NCBI RefSeq assembly: GCF_003937825.1
Contig: NZ_RSFW01000026.1
Coordinates: 1 to 64,000, forward strand
Length of the DNA stretch: 64,000 nucleotides
Source: Mesobacillus subterraneus
Lineage (GTDB): Bacteria; Bacillota; Bacilli; Bacillales; Cytobacillaceae
Direction: 5' to 3'
Shown here piece after piece: positions 8,444 through 17,356 of this stretch. Each line of letters starts with the position of its first letter. The first letter of the stretch is position 1. Position numbers and translations under genes: made by a program. The notes below the pieces were generated by a model. It made no database searches, was not told the DNA's origin, and saw nothing but the letters and a program-made list of their open reading frames with translations.

Positions 8444-9967
8444 ATGGATATTGGTTCTTTTTTAGCACAGAATGCAAGGAAAACACCGGAGAAACTGGCA
8501 ATTGAGTGTGAGGGAAGGAAGTATAATTACCGTCAGTTTAATGAGGAAGTGAACAGGCTGGCTCATGGATTGCTCAATATGGGTATCGTAAAAGGCGAAA
8601 AACTGGCTTTGATGATGAAAAACTCGGATCAGTTCGTTTTTGCTTTTTTTGCGGCAGCTAAAATTGGTGCTGTCATCGTCCCGGTGAATTTTCGACTTAC
8701 AGCTTCTGAGGTCCATTACATACTCGAACAGTCTGGCACTGTAATAGTTGTTTGTGATGAGGAATTCGAGGATATCATTACATCCGCCCGGGAAGGGACA
8801 CAGGTCTTGCATGTGATCACAACCGGCACACCGACAACGGTCGGGCATCATTCGTTCAATAGTGTGTTAACGGCAAACACGGATAATCCGCAAGTCGAGG
8901 TCGGAGATCATGATGACCTTGAAATCTTATATACATCAGGAACGACCGGGAAACCAAAAGGAGCTTTATTCGACCATAAGCGGGTGTTCAATGTCGGCCT
9001 GACGATGATGATCAGCATGGGAATCAACCAGGAGGAGCGGTTTCTCCATATCGCCCCGCTGTTCCATTCGGCACAGCTTAATCTGTTCCTGATTTCCGGT
9101 GTGGTCCTCGGGGCAACACATATCATCCACCGTGACTTCCATCCGGTAAAAACACTCGAAGCGATTCAGGAGCATGAAATCACTCACTTCTTCGGCGTGC
9201 CGGCGATGTATAACTTTATGCTGCAGGTGCCGAATGCTTCCGATTACGACCTTTCTTCGATAAAAAGATGCGGCTATGGCGCTGCACCAATGGCTCCAGA
9301 GCTTGTCCGCAAAAGCATGGAGCTGTTCAGGACAGACCAGTTCTACAATCTGTGCGGGCTGACAGAAGCCGGGCCAGGCGGAATCCTCCTGGGACCTGAT
9401 GGACATAAAAATCATCTTGGCAAAGGCGGCAAGGCCGCATTCCTGACCGAAGCAAGAGTGGTCGATGAAGAAGGGAAGGACATCAAACCAGGTGCAGTCG
9501 GGGAATTTGTCATCAAGGGGGAGTCCATCATGAAGGAATACTACAAAAAACTGGAGGAGACGGCGAAAACAATCAAAGATGGCTGGCTGTATACAGGCGA
9601 TCTGGCTACGATTGATGAAGAAGGCTTCATCACATTGGTCGACCGGAAAAAGGACATGATCATTTCCGGAGGGGAAAATGTGTACTCCATTGAAGTGGAG
9701 GAAGTTCTTTATGAACACCCATCCGTCCTGGAGGCAGCCATCATCGGACTTCCAGATGAAGTCTGGGGTGAAGCCGTATCAGCCGTGATCGTGCCAAAGC
9801 AAGGGGCAGTCGTTGATGAGCAGGAGCTTAAAGCTTTCTGCCGCCAAAAACTGGCGGGATATAAGGTGCCGCGGAGAATTTTTATCGAGGAAGCACTCCC
9901 GAGGAATGCCTCTGGAAAAATCCTCAAATACCAGCTGCGCCAGAAACTGAATGAAGTGAAGCTGTAA
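8444..9967 (+). CDS. AMP-forming acyl-CoA synthetase (first of three)
   Basis: Activates a carboxylic acid to its CoA thioester via an acyl-adenylate. The start is ATG 8444 with AAGGGGGAAG upstream; an in-frame ATG at 8420 has no ribosome site. The product is 507 aa. The P-loop-like A3 motif is YTSGTTGKPKGA (about 166-177). YGAAPM and the A5-type NLCGLTEAGPG follow, then the hinge YTGDLATIDEEG and DRKKDMIISGGENVY. The C-terminal catalytic Lys sits in RNASGKILKY. It is the first gene of the sigma-54 operon, and the acyl-CoA dehydrogenase follows after 20 bp. The sequence resembles long- or medium-chain fatty-acid and aromatic-acid CoA ligases; the exact substrate cannot be read from it. Confidence 0.88.
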   Translation: MDIGSFLAQNARKTPEKLAIECEGRKYNYRQFNEEVNRLAHGLLNMGIVKGEKLALMMKNSDQFVFAFFAAAKIGAVIVPVNFRLTASEVHYILEQSGTVIVVCDEEFEDIITSAREGTQVLHVITTGTPTTVGHHSFNSVLTANTDNPQVEVGDHDDLEILYTSGTTGKPKGALFDHKRVFNVGLTMMISMGINQEERFLHIAPLFHSAQLNLFLISGVVLGATHIIHRDFHPVKTLEAIQEHEITHFFGVPAMYNFMLQVPNASDYDLSSIKRCGYGAAPMAPELVRKSMELFRTDQFYNLCGLTEAGPGGILLGPDGHKNHLGKGGKAAFLTEARVVDEEGKDIKPGAVGEFVIKGESIMKEYYKKLEETAKTIKDGWLYTGDLATIDEEGFITLVDRKKDMIISGGENVYSIEVEEVLYEHPSVLEAAIIGLPDEVWGEAVSAVIVPKQGAVVDEQELKAFCRQKLAGYKVPRRIFIEEALPRNASGKILKYQLRQKLNEVKL

Positions 9968-9987
9968 GAGGAAGGGGAGGTACAAGA

Positions 9988-11133
9988 ATGAAGCACCCTT
10001 ATTTAACGGATGACCATGAGATTTTCCGCAGGTCTTTACGAAAATTTTTAGAAAAGGAAGCTTATCCTTTTTACGATCATTGGGAGGAGGAGCGGATGAT
10101 TCCGCGCTCCTTCTGGGAGAAGATGGGCGAGCAAGGCTATCTGTGCCCGGATATCGATGAGGAATACGGCGGCAGTGAGGTGGATTGGGGTTTCGCTGTT
10201 GTCATCAATGAAGAACTGGAGCGGGTTGGTTCAGGACTTGTTGGCGTAGGGCTTCATAATGACATCGTCGTGCCCTATATCACTGCGTATGGAACAGAGG
10301 AGCAGAAGAAGCGCTGGCTGCCAAAATGCACGACAGGTGAAATCATCACCGCGATTGCGATGACCGAGCCTGGAACCGGGTCGGATCTTGCTAACATCCA
10401 GACAACGGCTGTCCTCGATGGTGACCATTACATCTTGAATGGCCAAAAGACCTTCATCACGAATGGGATCCAGTCAGACCTGATTGTCGTCGCATGTAAA
10501 ACCGATCCAAAGGCAAACCCGAAGCATAAAGGAGTGAGCCTCCTTGTCGTCGAGCGGGATGCACCAGGTTTTTCACGTGGACGGAAGCTGAACAAAGTGG
10601 GACTGCACTGCCAGGACACAGCTGAATTGATTTTTGAGGATTGCCGAGTCCCTAAGGAAAACCTGCTTGGTGAAGAAGGGAAGGGTTTCCTTTACCTGAT
10701 GGAAAAGCTTCAGCAAGAACGTCTGCTTGTCGCGATTGCCGCACAAACAGCCTCAGAAGTCATGCTGAAACAGACGATTGACTATGTGAAGAGCCGGGAA
10801 GCGTTTGGGAAGCCGGTCAGCAAGTTTCAGAACACCCAGTTCAAGATTGTTGAGATGGCGACGGAAATTGAAATGGGAAGAGCCTTCCTCGACCAGCTGA
10901 TTGCCGAGCATATCGAAGGGAAAGACATCGTCACGAAAGTTTCGATGGCAAAGTGGAAGCTGACAGACAGCGCGCGAAAAATTGCCTTGGAATGCATGCA
11001 GCTGCATGGCGGCTACGGCTACATGGAAGAATACGAGATTGCGAGAAGGTTCCGCGATATACCGGTTGCCAGCATCTATGCCGGGACGAACGAAATCATG
11101 AAAACAATCATTGCGAAAAACCTTGGATTATAG
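9988..11133 (+). CDS. Acyl-CoA dehydrogenase
   Basis: An FAD-dependent oxidation of acyl-CoA to trans-2-enoyl-CoA. The ATG at 9988 has a strong AAGGGGAGGT site; 381 aa, the usual family length. The N-terminal helical domain is followed by the FAD/substrate signature IAMTEPGTGSDL (about 128-139) and FITNG. The C-terminal region has QLHGGYGYMEEY and AGTNEIMK, whose Glu is at the position of the family's catalytic base. It is the second gene of the operon. An electron-transfer flavoprotein would be its partner, but none is encoded in this window. Chain-length preference is unknown. Confidence 0.92.
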   Translation: MKHPYLTDDHEIFRRSLRKFLEKEAYPFYDHWEEERMIPRSFWEKMGEQGYLCPDIDEEYGGSEVDWGFAVVINEELERVGSGLVGVGLHNDIVVPYITAYGTEEQKKRWLPKCTTGEIITAIAMTEPGTGSDLANIQTTAVLDGDHYILNGQKTFITNGIQSDLIVVACKTDPKANPKHKGVSLLVVERDAPGFSRGRKLNKVGLHCQDTAELIFEDCRVPKENLLGEEGKGFLYLMEKLQQERLLVAIAAQTASEVMLKQTIDYVKSREAFGKPVSKFQNTQFKIVEMATEIEMGRAFLDQLIAEHIEGKDIVTKVSMAKWKLTDSARKIALECMQLHGGYGYMEEYEIARRFRDIPVASIYAGTNEIMKTIIAKNLGL

Positions 11134-11181
11134 AATAGAAGAATCATTTGCAGATGCCGGTTAACAGAAAGGAAGATGGAA

Positions 11182-12336
11182 ATGCGAGAAGTTGTGATAA
11201 TCGAGGCTGTCAGGACGCCAGTTGGCAGGAGGAAAGGGTTATTAAAGGAGATCCGGTCAGATGAGCTGGGTGCGATGGTACTGGAAGAGGTGGTAAAGCG
11301 AGCAGGAATCGATGCCAGTCTTGTTGAGGATGTGATTTTCGGCTGCGTGACCCAGAGTGGAGAGCAAGCGGGGGATATTGCCAGGGTTGCGGCATTGACT
11401 GCCGGATTCCCGATTGAAGTGCCTGGGGTCACACTTGATCGCCAGTGCGGATCGAGCCAGCAGGCAGTCCATTTTGCTGCCCAGGCGATTTTGGCGGGTG
11501 ACATGGATGTCGTCATTGCTGGCGGTGTGGAAAATATGACCCGTGTCCCGATGGGCTCCAATTACCAGCAGGCTGATCCCTTTAGCCCTAAGCTAAGAGA
11601 GAAGTATGAAATGATCCATCAAGGCATTTCGGCAGAGCGGATTGCTGAGAAATATGGTTTCACTCGCTCAGAATTGGATGAGTTCTCAGCCGAAAGCCAC
11701 CGCCGTGCTCTCAGGGCCCAGGCAGAGGGTTATTTTAAAAAAGAGATCATGCCAATTGAGGTCACTCTCGAAAATGGTGAAAAAACATGGCTGTCAGAAG
11801 ACTCCGGTCCGAGAGAAGGGACGACACCTGAAGTACTTGCTGGTCTGAAAACAGTCTTCAAGGAAGATGGCGTCATCCATGCCGGCAACTCGAGCCAGAT
11901 TAGCGATGGTGCAGGAGCCATTCTTCTGATGAGCCGCGAAAAAGCTGAGGAGCTTGGATTGAAACCTCGCTTCAAGGTCCACACAAGAGTCGTGGTCGGA
12001 TCCGATCCAACCCTGATGCTGACAGGGCCAATTCCGGCGACGGAAAAAGCACTGAAAAAAGCTGGACTTAAGATCGAAGACATTGACGTGTTTGAAGTCA
12101 ACGAAGCCTTTGCCCCTGTCCCGATGGCATGGTTGAAGGAAACAGGCGCCGATCCGGAAAGACTGAACCCGAACGGAGGAGCCATCGCCCTGGGCCATCC
12201 ACTTGGAGCGAGCGGTGCCCGCCTGATGATTTCAATGATGCACGAACTCGAGCGCACAGGTGGACGCTATGGCCTGCAGACAATGTGTGAAGGACACGGC
12301 ATGGCAAACGCAACCATTATTGAGAGATTGGATTGA
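11182..12336 (+). CDS. Acetyl-CoA acyltransferase (thiolase)
   Basis: Thiolytic cleavage of 3-ketoacyl-CoA to acetyl-CoA and a shortened acyl-CoA. I take ATG 11182 (MREVVIIEAVRTPVG) because AAAGGAAG ends 6 nt before it, while the ATG at 11176 abuts that site. The product is 384 aa. The nucleophile is Cys89 in LDRQCGSSQQA. GGVENMTRVP lies near 115, the His in GGAIALGHPLGASGAR, and the second Cys in MCEGHGMANA. This is the degradative thiolase pattern, and the wording resembles thiolases of beta-oxidation and steroid side-chain pathways. A 52-bp repeat array begins 9 bp after the stop codon and separates it from the next ligase. Confidence 0.92.
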   Translation: MREVVIIEAVRTPVGRRKGLLKEIRSDELGAMVLEEVVKRAGIDASLVEDVIFGCVTQSGEQAGDIARVAALTAGFPIEVPGVTLDRQCGSSQQAVHFAAQAILAGDMDVVIAGGVENMTRVPMGSNYQQADPFSPKLREKYEMIHQGISAERIAEKYGFTRSELDEFSAESHRRALRAQAEGYFKKEIMPIEVTLENGEKTWLSEDSGPREGTTPEVLAGLKTVFKEDGVIHAGNSSQISDGAGAILLMSREKAEELGLKPRFKVHTRVVVGSDPTLMLTGPIPATEKALKKAGLKIEDIDVFEVNEAFAPVPMAWLKETGADPERLNPNGGAIALGHPLGASGARLMISMMHELERTGGRYGLQTMCEGHGMANATIIERLD

Positions 12337-12659
12337 AATGCGGGCTATTGGCGCCCAAAAAACGCCCGAATCGCAAAAAAAGGTCACCAATGAAGCCTAT
12401 TGGCGTCCCAAAAACGCCCGAAGCGGAAAAAGAGGTCACCAATGAAGCCTATTGGCGCCCAAAAAACGTCTGAAGCGGAAAAAGAGGTCACCAATGAAGG
12501 CTATTGGCGCCCTAAAATCGAACCATGCAGATGAAAATGGTCACCAACACCCTTCAGCCAGGCGAAAAAATATTATTAAACTATCAATCTAGTAAGAGGG
12601 AACACACATCCATGAGGTAAAGCAGCACAGAGACATTTTTACCAATAGGAGGAATGTAA
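12337..12659. other. Intergenic stretch inside the operon, mostly a 52-bp tandem array
   Basis: Apart from the array (12345-12551) it holds an AT-rich segment and the AGGAGG ribosome site of the next ligase. I see no terminator, so transcription from the sigma-54 promoter may continue through it. Confidence 0.6.
12345..12551. repeat. 52-bp tandem array, nearly four copies, each of two inverted half-units
   Basis: Units begin CTATTGGCGCCC at 12345, 12397, 12449 and 12501, exactly 52 bp apart. Units 2 and 3 differ at only a few bases; unit 4 decays after 20 bp. Each unit holds ATTGGCGCC on one strand and, in its second half, the inverted relative GGTCACCAAT. Half-units therefore alternate in orientation and can pair with either neighbour. 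Unit length is not a multiple of three. Confidence 0.93.
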
Positions 12660-14231
12660 ATGAGCACAACGATCGGCAAAATTTTTGACCTGACGGTAAT
12701 GAAATTCCCGAACAAGGAAGCTCTCTATGATGTCCGCAAAAATGTCCGCTTTACGTATAGTGAATGGAATGATGAGGTGAACAGGCTGGCCAATGCGCTG
12801 CTGGCAGAAGGCGTGAGGAAGGGAGACCGGGTGTCGACTTTCACGTTCAACACCGAGGAATTGGGGACAGCCTTCTTTGCCTGTGCAAAAATCGGAGCGG
12901 TTTTCAATCCAATCAACTTCAGGCTGATGGGGGAAGAGGTCGCTTTTATCCTCAGTGACGCCAAGCCGAAGGTGGTTCTTTTTGAAAAAGCGGTGGAGCC
13001 GGTCATCTCGTCCATCGAAAGCCGCTTTCCGCAAATCGCCTTTTGGTACATCGACGAGGATACTCCGGATTATGCCCAAAGCTATCATGAAAAAGTGCAA
13101 AACGCCGATTCGGCACCGGTTGAGATAAAGGTAGATGAAAACGATTTGTACGCGATCATGTATACGAGCGGGACGACAGGCCGCCCAAAAGGTGTCCTGC
13201 ACAAGCACAGAAATATGGTGGAGCAGAGCCTGATCGTCATCGGTTCCACAAAGCTGGGCGCGCAGGATGTTGGCCTCGTGACAGCACCGATGTTCCACTG
13301 TGCAGAACTCCATTGTGCATTCCTTCCGAGGGTCCATGTTGGCGGAAGAAATGTCATTCTTCACCAGTTTGTACCGAAGAAGGTACTGGAATTGATAGAC
13401 TCTGAAAAAATTACGAAATTCTTCGCAGCGCCGACGATGTGGAACATGATTCTTCAGGAGAAACTGGAAGACTATAATATCGAAAGCCTGAAGCTGGGCC
13501 TGTATGGTGCGGCTCCAATGGCACCATCGCTTGTTCACGCCTGCCATGACCAGTTGGGGATTAAGCTCGTCCAGGCGTACGGGATGACGGAGATGGGACC
13601 AGCCATCACTTTCCTTTCCGAGGAAGACCAGCTGACCAAAGCAGGTGCTGCAGGGCAGGCTTGCTTAAACCATGAAATCAGGATCGTAAGACCGAACGAG
13701 GATGGTCCTTCCGATCCGGAGGATGTCATGCCGCCTGGCGAAAGCGGCGAAATCATTGTCCAGGGTCCATGCATGATGTCAGGCTATTTCAATCGGGAAA
13801 AGGCAACTGAAAAAGCGATGTACAAAGGCTGGTATCATTCAGGGGATATCGGATACCTGGATGAAGAAGGTTATCTGTGGGTGAAGGACAGGGTGGATGA
13901 CATGATTATCAGTGGCGGCGAAAACATCTATCCGCGTGAAGTAGAAGATGTGCTTCATGCCCATGAAGGCGTCCTGGATGTGGCAATTGTCGGCCAGCCG
14001 GATGACCGCTGGGGTGAGACGGTCACCGCTTTTGTTGTAAAAAAAGACCCACAAGTGACAGATGAAGAACTCGATGAATGGTGCAGGAACAGCGCCAGCC
14101 TTGCCAACTACAAGCGGCCGCGAAAATACCTGTTTGTGGAGGCACTCCCTAGGAATGCAAGCGGGAAAATCCAGAAGTTCATGCTTAGAAAGCAAATGGA
14201 AGAACTGTTTTCAAAAGGGCAGCCGTCCTAG
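12660..14231 (+). CDS. AMP-forming acyl-CoA synthetase (second of three)
   Basis: Another acyl-CoA ligase of the ANL superfamily; 523 aa from ATG 12660, with AGGAGGAATGTAA upstream. Visible motifs are YTSGTTGRPKGVLHKH (A3), YGAAPM, AYGMTEMGPA (A5), HSGDIGYLDEEGYLWV, DRVDDMIISGGENIYP and the C-terminal RNASGKIQKF with the catalytic Lys. The pocket region differs from the first ligase (MFHCAELHCAF versus LFHSAQLNLFL), so it probably has a different substrate range. It follows the 52-bp array, and the CoA transferase gene starts 15 bp after its stop. Confidence 0.88.
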   Translation: MSTTIGKIFDLTVMKFPNKEALYDVRKNVRFTYSEWNDEVNRLANALLAEGVRKGDRVSTFTFNTEELGTAFFACAKIGAVFNPINFRLMGEEVAFILSDAKPKVVLFEKAVEPVISSIESRFPQIAFWYIDEDTPDYAQSYHEKVQNADSAPVEIKVDENDLYAIMYTSGTTGRPKGVLHKHRNMVEQSLIVIGSTKLGAQDVGLVTAPMFHCAELHCAFLPRVHVGGRNVILHQFVPKKVLELIDSEKITKFFAAPTMWNMILQEKLEDYNIESLKLGLYGAAPMAPSLVHACHDQLGIKLVQAYGMTEMGPAITFLSEEDQLTKAGAAGQACLNHEIRIVRPNEDGPSDPEDVMPPGESGEIIVQGPCMMSGYFNREKATEKAMYKGWYHSGDIGYLDEEGYLWVKDRVDDMIISGGENIYPREVEDVLHAHEGVLDVAIVGQPDDRWGETVTAFVVKKDPQVTDEELDEWCRNSASLANYKRPRKYLFVEALPRNASGKIQKFMLRKQMEELFSKGQPS

Positions 14232-14246
14232 AAAGGATTATCAATT

Positions 14247-15332
14247 ATGTTAGACGGAATCAAGATTATTGACTTCACAAATTATATACCGGGACCATTC
14301 GCGACTTTGAGGCTGGCAGAACTGAGAGCAGAAATCATCAAGGTCGAAGCGCCCGAAGGAGACCCTGCGAGGAATACGGGAGAAGGGTACGTCTTCGAAG
14401 CTCATAACCGCGGCAAAAAAAGCATCGTCATCAATCTCAAGCATGAAGAAGGGAAAATGCTTGCCCTCGACTTGCTTTCCAGAGCAGATGTAGCAGTGGA
14501 AGGGTTCAGGCCGGGAGTAATGGAAAAGCTCGGACTTGGCTATGAAGATGTGAAAAAGTGGAACCCGGGTATCGTCTACTGTTCGGTTACAGGCTACGGA
14601 AAGGACGGGGATATGGCCAGTTTCGGAAGTCATGACCTGAATTATATGAGCTTGAGCGGAGCGCTTGCCCAGATGAAGGATTCCAGCGGCAGGCCGGTCC
14701 ACCCATCCCATACTTTTTCAGATTATCTTGGCGGAATGGCGGCGAGCGAGCGGATTCTTGCCGCCCTAGTGGCAAGAGCCAGAACGGGCGAGGGCAGCTA
14801 TCATTGCCTTTCCATTGCTGACAGCATGGCGTCATTGATGGCGAACCATGTCCTGATCGAAAGAGAAACAGGCTATCAGCATGGGGTTTCTGTGCTGAAC
14901 GGAACCGTAATCGGGTATGGCCTGTATGAAACGAAGGACGGACGCTATGTCAGCCTTGGAGCTCTGGAACCGAAGTTCTGGCACAATTTTTGCCAGGCTA
15001 ATGGCAGGGAGGATTGGCTGCAGGCTCATTACTCACGGCCTGAGGAAACGAATCCTATCTATCGCGAACTGGTCCATTTGTTTAAAAGCAAAACATTATC
15101 AGAGTGGGCCAAATTTGGCATGACGGTGGACTGCTGCCTCACGCCTGTCCTTGAAGCGGGAGAGCTGGCTCATTATCCTTACTGGAGCGAAAAGGATTTC
15201 GTCCTGCCGGGTGGCCAAATTAAAATGCATGGAGACCTGGAAGCAAAAGAGGGAATAAGCCCACCGGAAAAAGGAGAACAAACCGAAGAGATTTTGAAAG
15301 AATGGCTTAGTGCGGGCAGCAGGAAAAATTAA
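14247..15332 (+). CDS. CaiB/BaiF family CoA transferase (class III)
   Basis: Moves CoA between acyl-CoA and a free acid through an aspartyl-CoA anhydride. 361 aa from ATG 14247 with GAAAGGA upstream. The N-terminal GIKIIDFTNYIPGPFATLRLAELRAEIIKVE-type fold, NRGKKSIVINLK, FRPGVMEKLGLGYEDV and the SVTGYGKDG segment are family marks. The catalytic Asp is probably the one in GSHDLNY near residue 131. In this operon it could recycle CoA or activate a branched or hydroxylated acid; alpha-methylacyl-CoA racemase belongs to the same family and remains an alternative. Confidence 0.85.
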   Translation: MLDGIKIIDFTNYIPGPFATLRLAELRAEIIKVEAPEGDPARNTGEGYVFEAHNRGKKSIVINLKHEEGKMLALDLLSRADVAVEGFRPGVMEKLGLGYEDVKKWNPGIVYCSVTGYGKDGDMASFGSHDLNYMSLSGALAQMKDSSGRPVHPSHTFSDYLGGMAASERILAALVARARTGEGSYHCLSIADSMASLMANHVLIERETGYQHGVSVLNGTVIGYGLYETKDGRYVSLGALEPKFWHNFCQANGREDWLQAHYSRPEETNPIYRELVHLFKSKTLSEWAKFGMTVDCCLTPVLEAGELAHYPYWSEKDFVLPGGQIKMHGDLEAKEGISPPEKGEQTEEILKEWLSAGSRKN

Positions 15333-15378
15333 ATAAACAAGGTTACTATTTTTATAAAGCGGAAGGGGAAATGTCGGT

Positions 15379-16998
15379 ATGATGAATGTTCCATTGACAG
15401 TAGGATCACTATTGGAAAGAGCAGAAAAGTTTTTCCCGAAAAAGCAGGTAGTGTCCAGGACGCTATCGGGTATTCACCGATTCACTTATAAGGAGATTGG
15501 TGAACGAACACGCCGGCTTGCAAGCGCATTGGAGAAGCTTGGGGTTGAGAAGGGCGACAGAGTGGGTACATTTGCCTGGAACCACCACCGCCATCTCGAA
15601 GTCTATTTCGCAGCACCCGGAATGGGAGCTGTCCTTCACACCATCAATATCCGCCTGTCACCAGAGCATGTCTCTTATATTGTGAACCATGCCGAAGATA
15701 AGGTGATGCTGGTTGATGAAGACTTGATTCCGCTGATTGAACGCTGCAAAGACAACTTTAAAACAGTTGAAGCGTACATCATCATGACCGACAAAAATGA
15801 ACTTCCGGAAACGACACTTGAACCAGTTTATTCATATGAAGAATTGCTCCGTGAGGCAAGCCCTGAGTTTGAATTCGTCAAGGATATTGACGAAAATGAT
15901 CCAGCAGGAATGTGCTATACTTCCGCTACGACAGGGAACCCAAAGGGCGTGGTCTACTCGCATAGAGGCATTGTCCTGCACAGCTTTGCATTCGGACTGG
16001 CCGATACAGCTGCCCTATCCGAAACAGACGTTGTCCTGCCAGTGGTGCCAATGTTCCATGCCAATGCATGGGGAATGCCATTTGCGGCAACGTGGTTCGG
16101 CTCCACACAGGTTCTCCCAGGACCACTGTTCACTCCTGCCCTTCTGGCTGAGCTGATTGAGCAGGAAAAGGTTACTTTTACCGCGGGTGTGCCAACGATT
16201 TGGCTCGGTTTGTTAAATGAACTTGAAAAAGGAAGCTACGATACGTCCTCCTTGAGGTCGATTGTCTGCGGAGGGTCTGCTGCCCCGCGCGGAATGATCA
16301 AGGCGTTTGAAACGAAATACAAAATTCCTTTCCTGCATGCATATGGGATGACCGAGACGACCCCGCTTGCGACGGTCTCCCGCCTGAAAAGTTACCAGGC
16401 AGGACTGGATGAAGAAGAGATTCTCGACATTCGCTCAAAGCAGGGGCTCCTTGTGCCAGGGCTTGAAATGAAAGTCATAGGCGGAAATGGCGAAGTGAAG
16501 TGGGATGGCGAGGAAATGGGAGAACTCCTTCTCCGCGGACCATGGATTGCCGATGAGTATTACAAGGATGAGCGTTCTGCAGATGCCTTCCGCGATGGCT
16601 GGCTGTACACCGGTGATGTTGCGACGGTGGACGAAGAGGGTGTTATCAAGCTCGTCGACAGGACGAAGGATCTGATCAAAAGCGGCGGGGAATGGATTTC
16701 ATCAGTCGACCTCGAGAACGCCTTAATGGCACACGAAGCCGTATTTGAGGCCAGCGTCGTTGCCGTACCCCATCAGCAATGGCAGGAACGTCCGATTGCC
16801 TGCGTCGTCTTGAAAGAGCCTTATAAAAATAAGGTAGATAAGCAGGAACTGCTCGACTTTATCGCACCACAGTTCGCCAAGTGGTGGCTGCCAGATGACG
16901 TCGTGTTCATGGAGGAAATACCGAAAACATCCGTCGGCAAGTTCCTCAAACGCGCTTTGAGAGACCAGTTGAAGGACCATTTAGTCCAGAACTCCTAA
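15379..16998 (+). CDS. AMP-forming acyl-CoA synthetase, long-chain type (third of three)
   Basis: 539 aa from ATG 15379 (GGAAGGGG lies 10 nt upstream; an adjacent ATG at 15382 is an alternative). It shows YTSATTGNPKGVVYSHR (A3), with Ala replacing the Gly of the usual TSGTTG, as in the AlkK/medium-to-long-chain group. HAYGMTETTPLATVS, YTGDVATVDEEG, DRTKDLIKSGGEWISS and C-terminal KTSVGKFLKR follow. It is the last gene of the operon, closed by a strong terminator. The ISSVDLEN hinge and overall wording suggest a fatty acid-CoA ligase. Confidence 0.88.
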   Translation: MMNVPLTVGSLLERAEKFFPKKQVVSRTLSGIHRFTYKEIGERTRRLASALEKLGVEKGDRVGTFAWNHHRHLEVYFAAPGMGAVLHTINIRLSPEHVSYIVNHAEDKVMLVDEDLIPLIERCKDNFKTVEAYIIMTDKNELPETTLEPVYSYEELLREASPEFEFVKDIDENDPAGMCYTSATTGNPKGVVYSHRGIVLHSFAFGLADTAALSETDVVLPVVPMFHANAWGMPFAATWFGSTQVLPGPLFTPALLAELIEQEKVTFTAGVPTIWLGLLNELEKGSYDTSSLRSIVCGGSAAPRGMIKAFETKYKIPFLHAYGMTETTPLATVSRLKSYQAGLDEEEILDIRSKQGLLVPGLEMKVIGGNGEVKWDGEEMGELLLRGPWIADEYYKDERSADAFRDGWLYTGDVATVDEEGVIKLVDRTKDLIKSGGEWISSVDLENALMAHEAVFEASVVAVPHQQWQERPIACVVLKEPYKNKVDKQELLDFIAPQFAKWWLPDDVVFMEEIPKTSVGKFLKRALRDQLKDHLVQNS

Positions 16999-17007
16999 CC
17001 AGGAAGG

Positions 17008-17035
17008 CCGGCTGCAAATCAGCAGCCGGTTTTTT
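17008..17035 (+). terminator. Rho-independent terminator ending the acyl-CoA operon
   Basis: Perfect 8-bp stem CCGGCTGC / GCAGCCGG with a 6-nt loop and six T. Confidence 0.93.
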
Positions 17036-17064
17036 ACATGCCTAGAAAAGCTGGGACGAGGTAA

Positions 17065-17174
17065 AATGTCCAATATAAAGAGTTTAATAGACATTTTATA
17101 GCGCTCATAAGATAAAAATGTCTATTAAAAAAGATTTAATAGACATTTCGAACCCATCAGAAAAGAAAAATGTC
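17065..17174. repeat. Alternating inverted array of AATGTC / GACATT with 52-bp period
   Basis: AATGTC occurs at 17065, 17117 and 17169, and GACATT at 17090 and 17142; both series repeat at exactly 52 bp. The extended half-unit is AAAATGTCTATTAAA and its complement, so neighbours can form two mutually exclusive hairpins, 17084-17127 or 17114-17148. It lies after the operon terminator and about 180 bp before the ABC exporter start. Confidence 0.85.
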
Positions 17175-17356
17175 TAAAATATATTTGCTCAATTTCATAT
17201 ACTAATTTGACATACCGGATTAATTAATAGCTTAAGTTTTTTTTTCAATTCCTTTATCTTTCAATTCAAAAAATTCATCAAAAGAGGTATTATAGAAGAT
17301 ATAAAATTCGAAGGTCGAAATAATTTCAGGTGGTTTCAACTGGGAGGCTTGTCTTC

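Noticed and set aside
12260-12445. Open frame crossing the thiolase end and the 52-bp array
   Set aside because: It lies in another frame of thiolase and runs by chance into the repeat; no ribosome site.
12345-17174. CRISPR arrays at the 52-bp repeats
   Set aside because: The whole 52-bp unit is conserved, including what would be the spacer, and half-units alternate in orientation.
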